DNA of 6,551 nucleotides, from positions 1 to 6,551 of the forward strand of contig JBILKV010000238.1 in assembly GCA_044376515.1 (NCBI GenBank), given 5' to 3'. Below, one piece after another: positions 6,155-6,551 of this stretch (the first letter of the stretch is position 1; every line of letters begins with the position of its first letter). The DNA comes from Chth-196 sp044376515 (lineage in GTDB: Bacteria > Verrucomicrobiota > Verrucomicrobiia > Chthoniobacterales > Chthoniobacteraceae). Under the pieces are notes generated by a model that was not told where the DNA came from, did not search any database, and saw only the letters and a program-made list of their open reading frames with translations. The translations under genes and the position numbers were made by a program.

Positions 6155-6292
6155 CTAATAGCTGCCTTCCATCATTATCCCGTGAGAATGATGGCTGGCT
6201 GCCTTGCGCTTGCAGCAGTCCGAGTCTTTGCAAGCGCATCCAACAGCAAGGAAGGAGACTGCGGCCAAAAGGAGAATTTGGAGGAGTTTCAT
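6155..6292 (-). CDS. Small Cys/His-rich lipoprotein, 45 residues
   Basis: ATG 6292 to TAG 6155-6157. The product starts MKLLQILLLAAVSFLAVGC: one Lys, a hydrophobic core and a lipobox (AVGC, with Leu one place further out) that puts Cys19 as the lipidated residue of the mature protein. The 27-residue mature part has four cysteines (19, 21, 26, 27), a KRK patch and an HHSH cluster (34-37), then MMEGSY. After lipid attachment to Cys19, CACKDSDCC plus HHSH could bind a metal ion; this is inference from residue content. Tiny Cys-rich lipoproteins of this shape are common in Verrucomicrobiota and usually annotated as hypothetical. The frame is open further upstream to 6430, but those residues lack the signal character, so the internal ATG is preferred. 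The ribosome site is weak (GGAAA about 8 bases before ATG). The likely control region is 6378-6442. Confidence 0.65.
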   Translation of the reverse strand: MKLLQILLLAAVSFLAVGCACKDSDCCKRKAASHHSHGIMMEGSY

Positions 6293-6377
6293 GGGAGGTT
6301 TCCAGTTGTTTGCCGTTTCCGAGTGGCGTTCGCGTCGCAAGTACCGAGCGAAACGCAGGACCACCACCACTCCAAGC

Positions 6378-6442
6378 GTTACATCCGCCTGACGTTTGTG
6401 ACAATCCCGTGACATTTGTGACAGAAACATTCGATTTGTAAA
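6378..6442 (-). promoter_or_regulatory. Promoter/operator region of the small lipoprotein with repeated TGTCA half-sites
   Basis: Two near-identical 14-mers on the minus strand, TGTCACAAATGTCA (6410-6423) and TGTCACAAACGTCA (6390-6403), are separated by 6 bases. Together they hold four TGTCA-like pentamers starting 9, 11 and 9 bases apart, so the 14-mers repeat every 20 bp, about two helical turns. This is the arrangement expected for a dimeric regulator bound twice on one face of the DNA. The site starts about 100 bases before the lipoprotein ATG. Candidate promoters overlap it: TTGTCA (6399-6404) with TGTAAC (6378-6383), spacing 15, or TTTACA (6437-6442) with a poor -10 inside the repeat. 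PhoB/OmpR-type regulators use direct TGTCA-like half-sites, but their usual spacing is 11 throughout, so the regulator is not identified. Confidence 0.45.
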
Positions 6443-6550
6443 CTAAATTTTACGTGCGCGCCTGCGCAGATTGAAACGCACGGCGCCCGGGAGGCCATCG
6501 CGCAGGGTCCTGCGGATGTGCAAAAAAAACGGTGACCCGGAAGGCCCGCC
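6443..6550 (-). CDS. Possible 3' end of a gene entering from the right, unknown function
   Basis: A frame open from the window edge ends at TAG 6443-6445, giving 35 residues that finish RRTLRDG-LPGAVRFNL-RRRARKI. The basic, amphipathic end looks like a real C-terminus, and its stop lies just before the promoter region of the small lipoprotein. A second frame is also open to TAA at 6450-6452, so the choice of frame is uncertain. No family can be named from so short a piece. Confidence 0.25.
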   Translation of the reverse strand, partial: GGPSGSPFFLHIRRTLRDGLPGAVRFNLRRRARKI

Positions 6551-6551
6551 C

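Noticed and set aside
5687..6412. 241-codon plus-strand open frame
   Set aside because: Runs antisense through the small lipoprotein gene and its operator; product is Pro/Arg/Ser-rich without motifs.
1..6551. CRISPR arrays, tRNA/rRNA genes, insertion sequence ends, attachment sites
   Set aside because: No spaced repeats of CRISPR size, no T-arm/cloverleaf signature, no transposase frame and no terminal inverted repeats were found by eye.

Overview
The window is GC-rich DNA from a bacterium, most likely of the Planctomycetota/Verrucomicrobiota/Lentisphaerota group and probably Verrucomicrobiota. This lineage call is inference from protein style: a secreted PQQ-type beta-propeller opening with WPRFLG, an ECF sigma relic of the WF/LP-EQ-EV/W-G-SF type, a GHL10-like secreted glycosidase relic, and a secreted ceramidase-type hydrolase fused to an SGNH esterase. 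Shine-Dalgarno sequences are mostly weak or absent. I see no phage, IS, CRISPR, rRNA or tRNA.

Layout, left to right. Bases 1-192 (minus) hold the 5' end of an exported PQQ/BamB-like repeat protein that continues out of the window. After an intergenic stretch with a 3x7-bp tandem repeat comes a plus-strand gene of unknown function (about 527-1318). It is followed by a decayed ECF sigma factor gene (about 1438-1875, plus). From here the main cluster is on the minus strand. It reads from right to left: a truncated and frameshifted family-10-type (GHL10-like) glycosidase pseudogene (5021-5667), an intact 842-residue secreted two-domain hydrolase (2470-4998), and a small secreted protein broken by one in-frame TAA (1973-2407). 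Upstream of these, at 6155-6292 (minus), is a 45-residue Cys/His-rich lipoprotein. Its upstream region carries four regularly spaced TGTCA-like half-sites (6390-6423). The right edge may hold the 3' end of one more minus-strand gene.

The intact centre of the window is the 842-residue enzyme. It has an N-terminal neutral/alkaline ceramidase-type metal-dependent amidase domain, a linker beta-sandwich, and a C-terminal SGNH/GDSL esterase domain. With the upstream glycosidase relic and the downstream secreted protein it looks like the remnant of an operon for extracytoplasmic breakdown of a glycolipid or glycoconjugate; the substrate is unknown.

The most distinctive property is local gene decay. 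Three genes are broken by different kinds of lesion (frameshift plus 3' deletion plus tandem duplication, one nonsense codon, scattered indels), while the long hydrolase frame between them is undamaged. Real pseudogenisation therefore seems more likely than uniform sequencing error, but read-level checking would decide.
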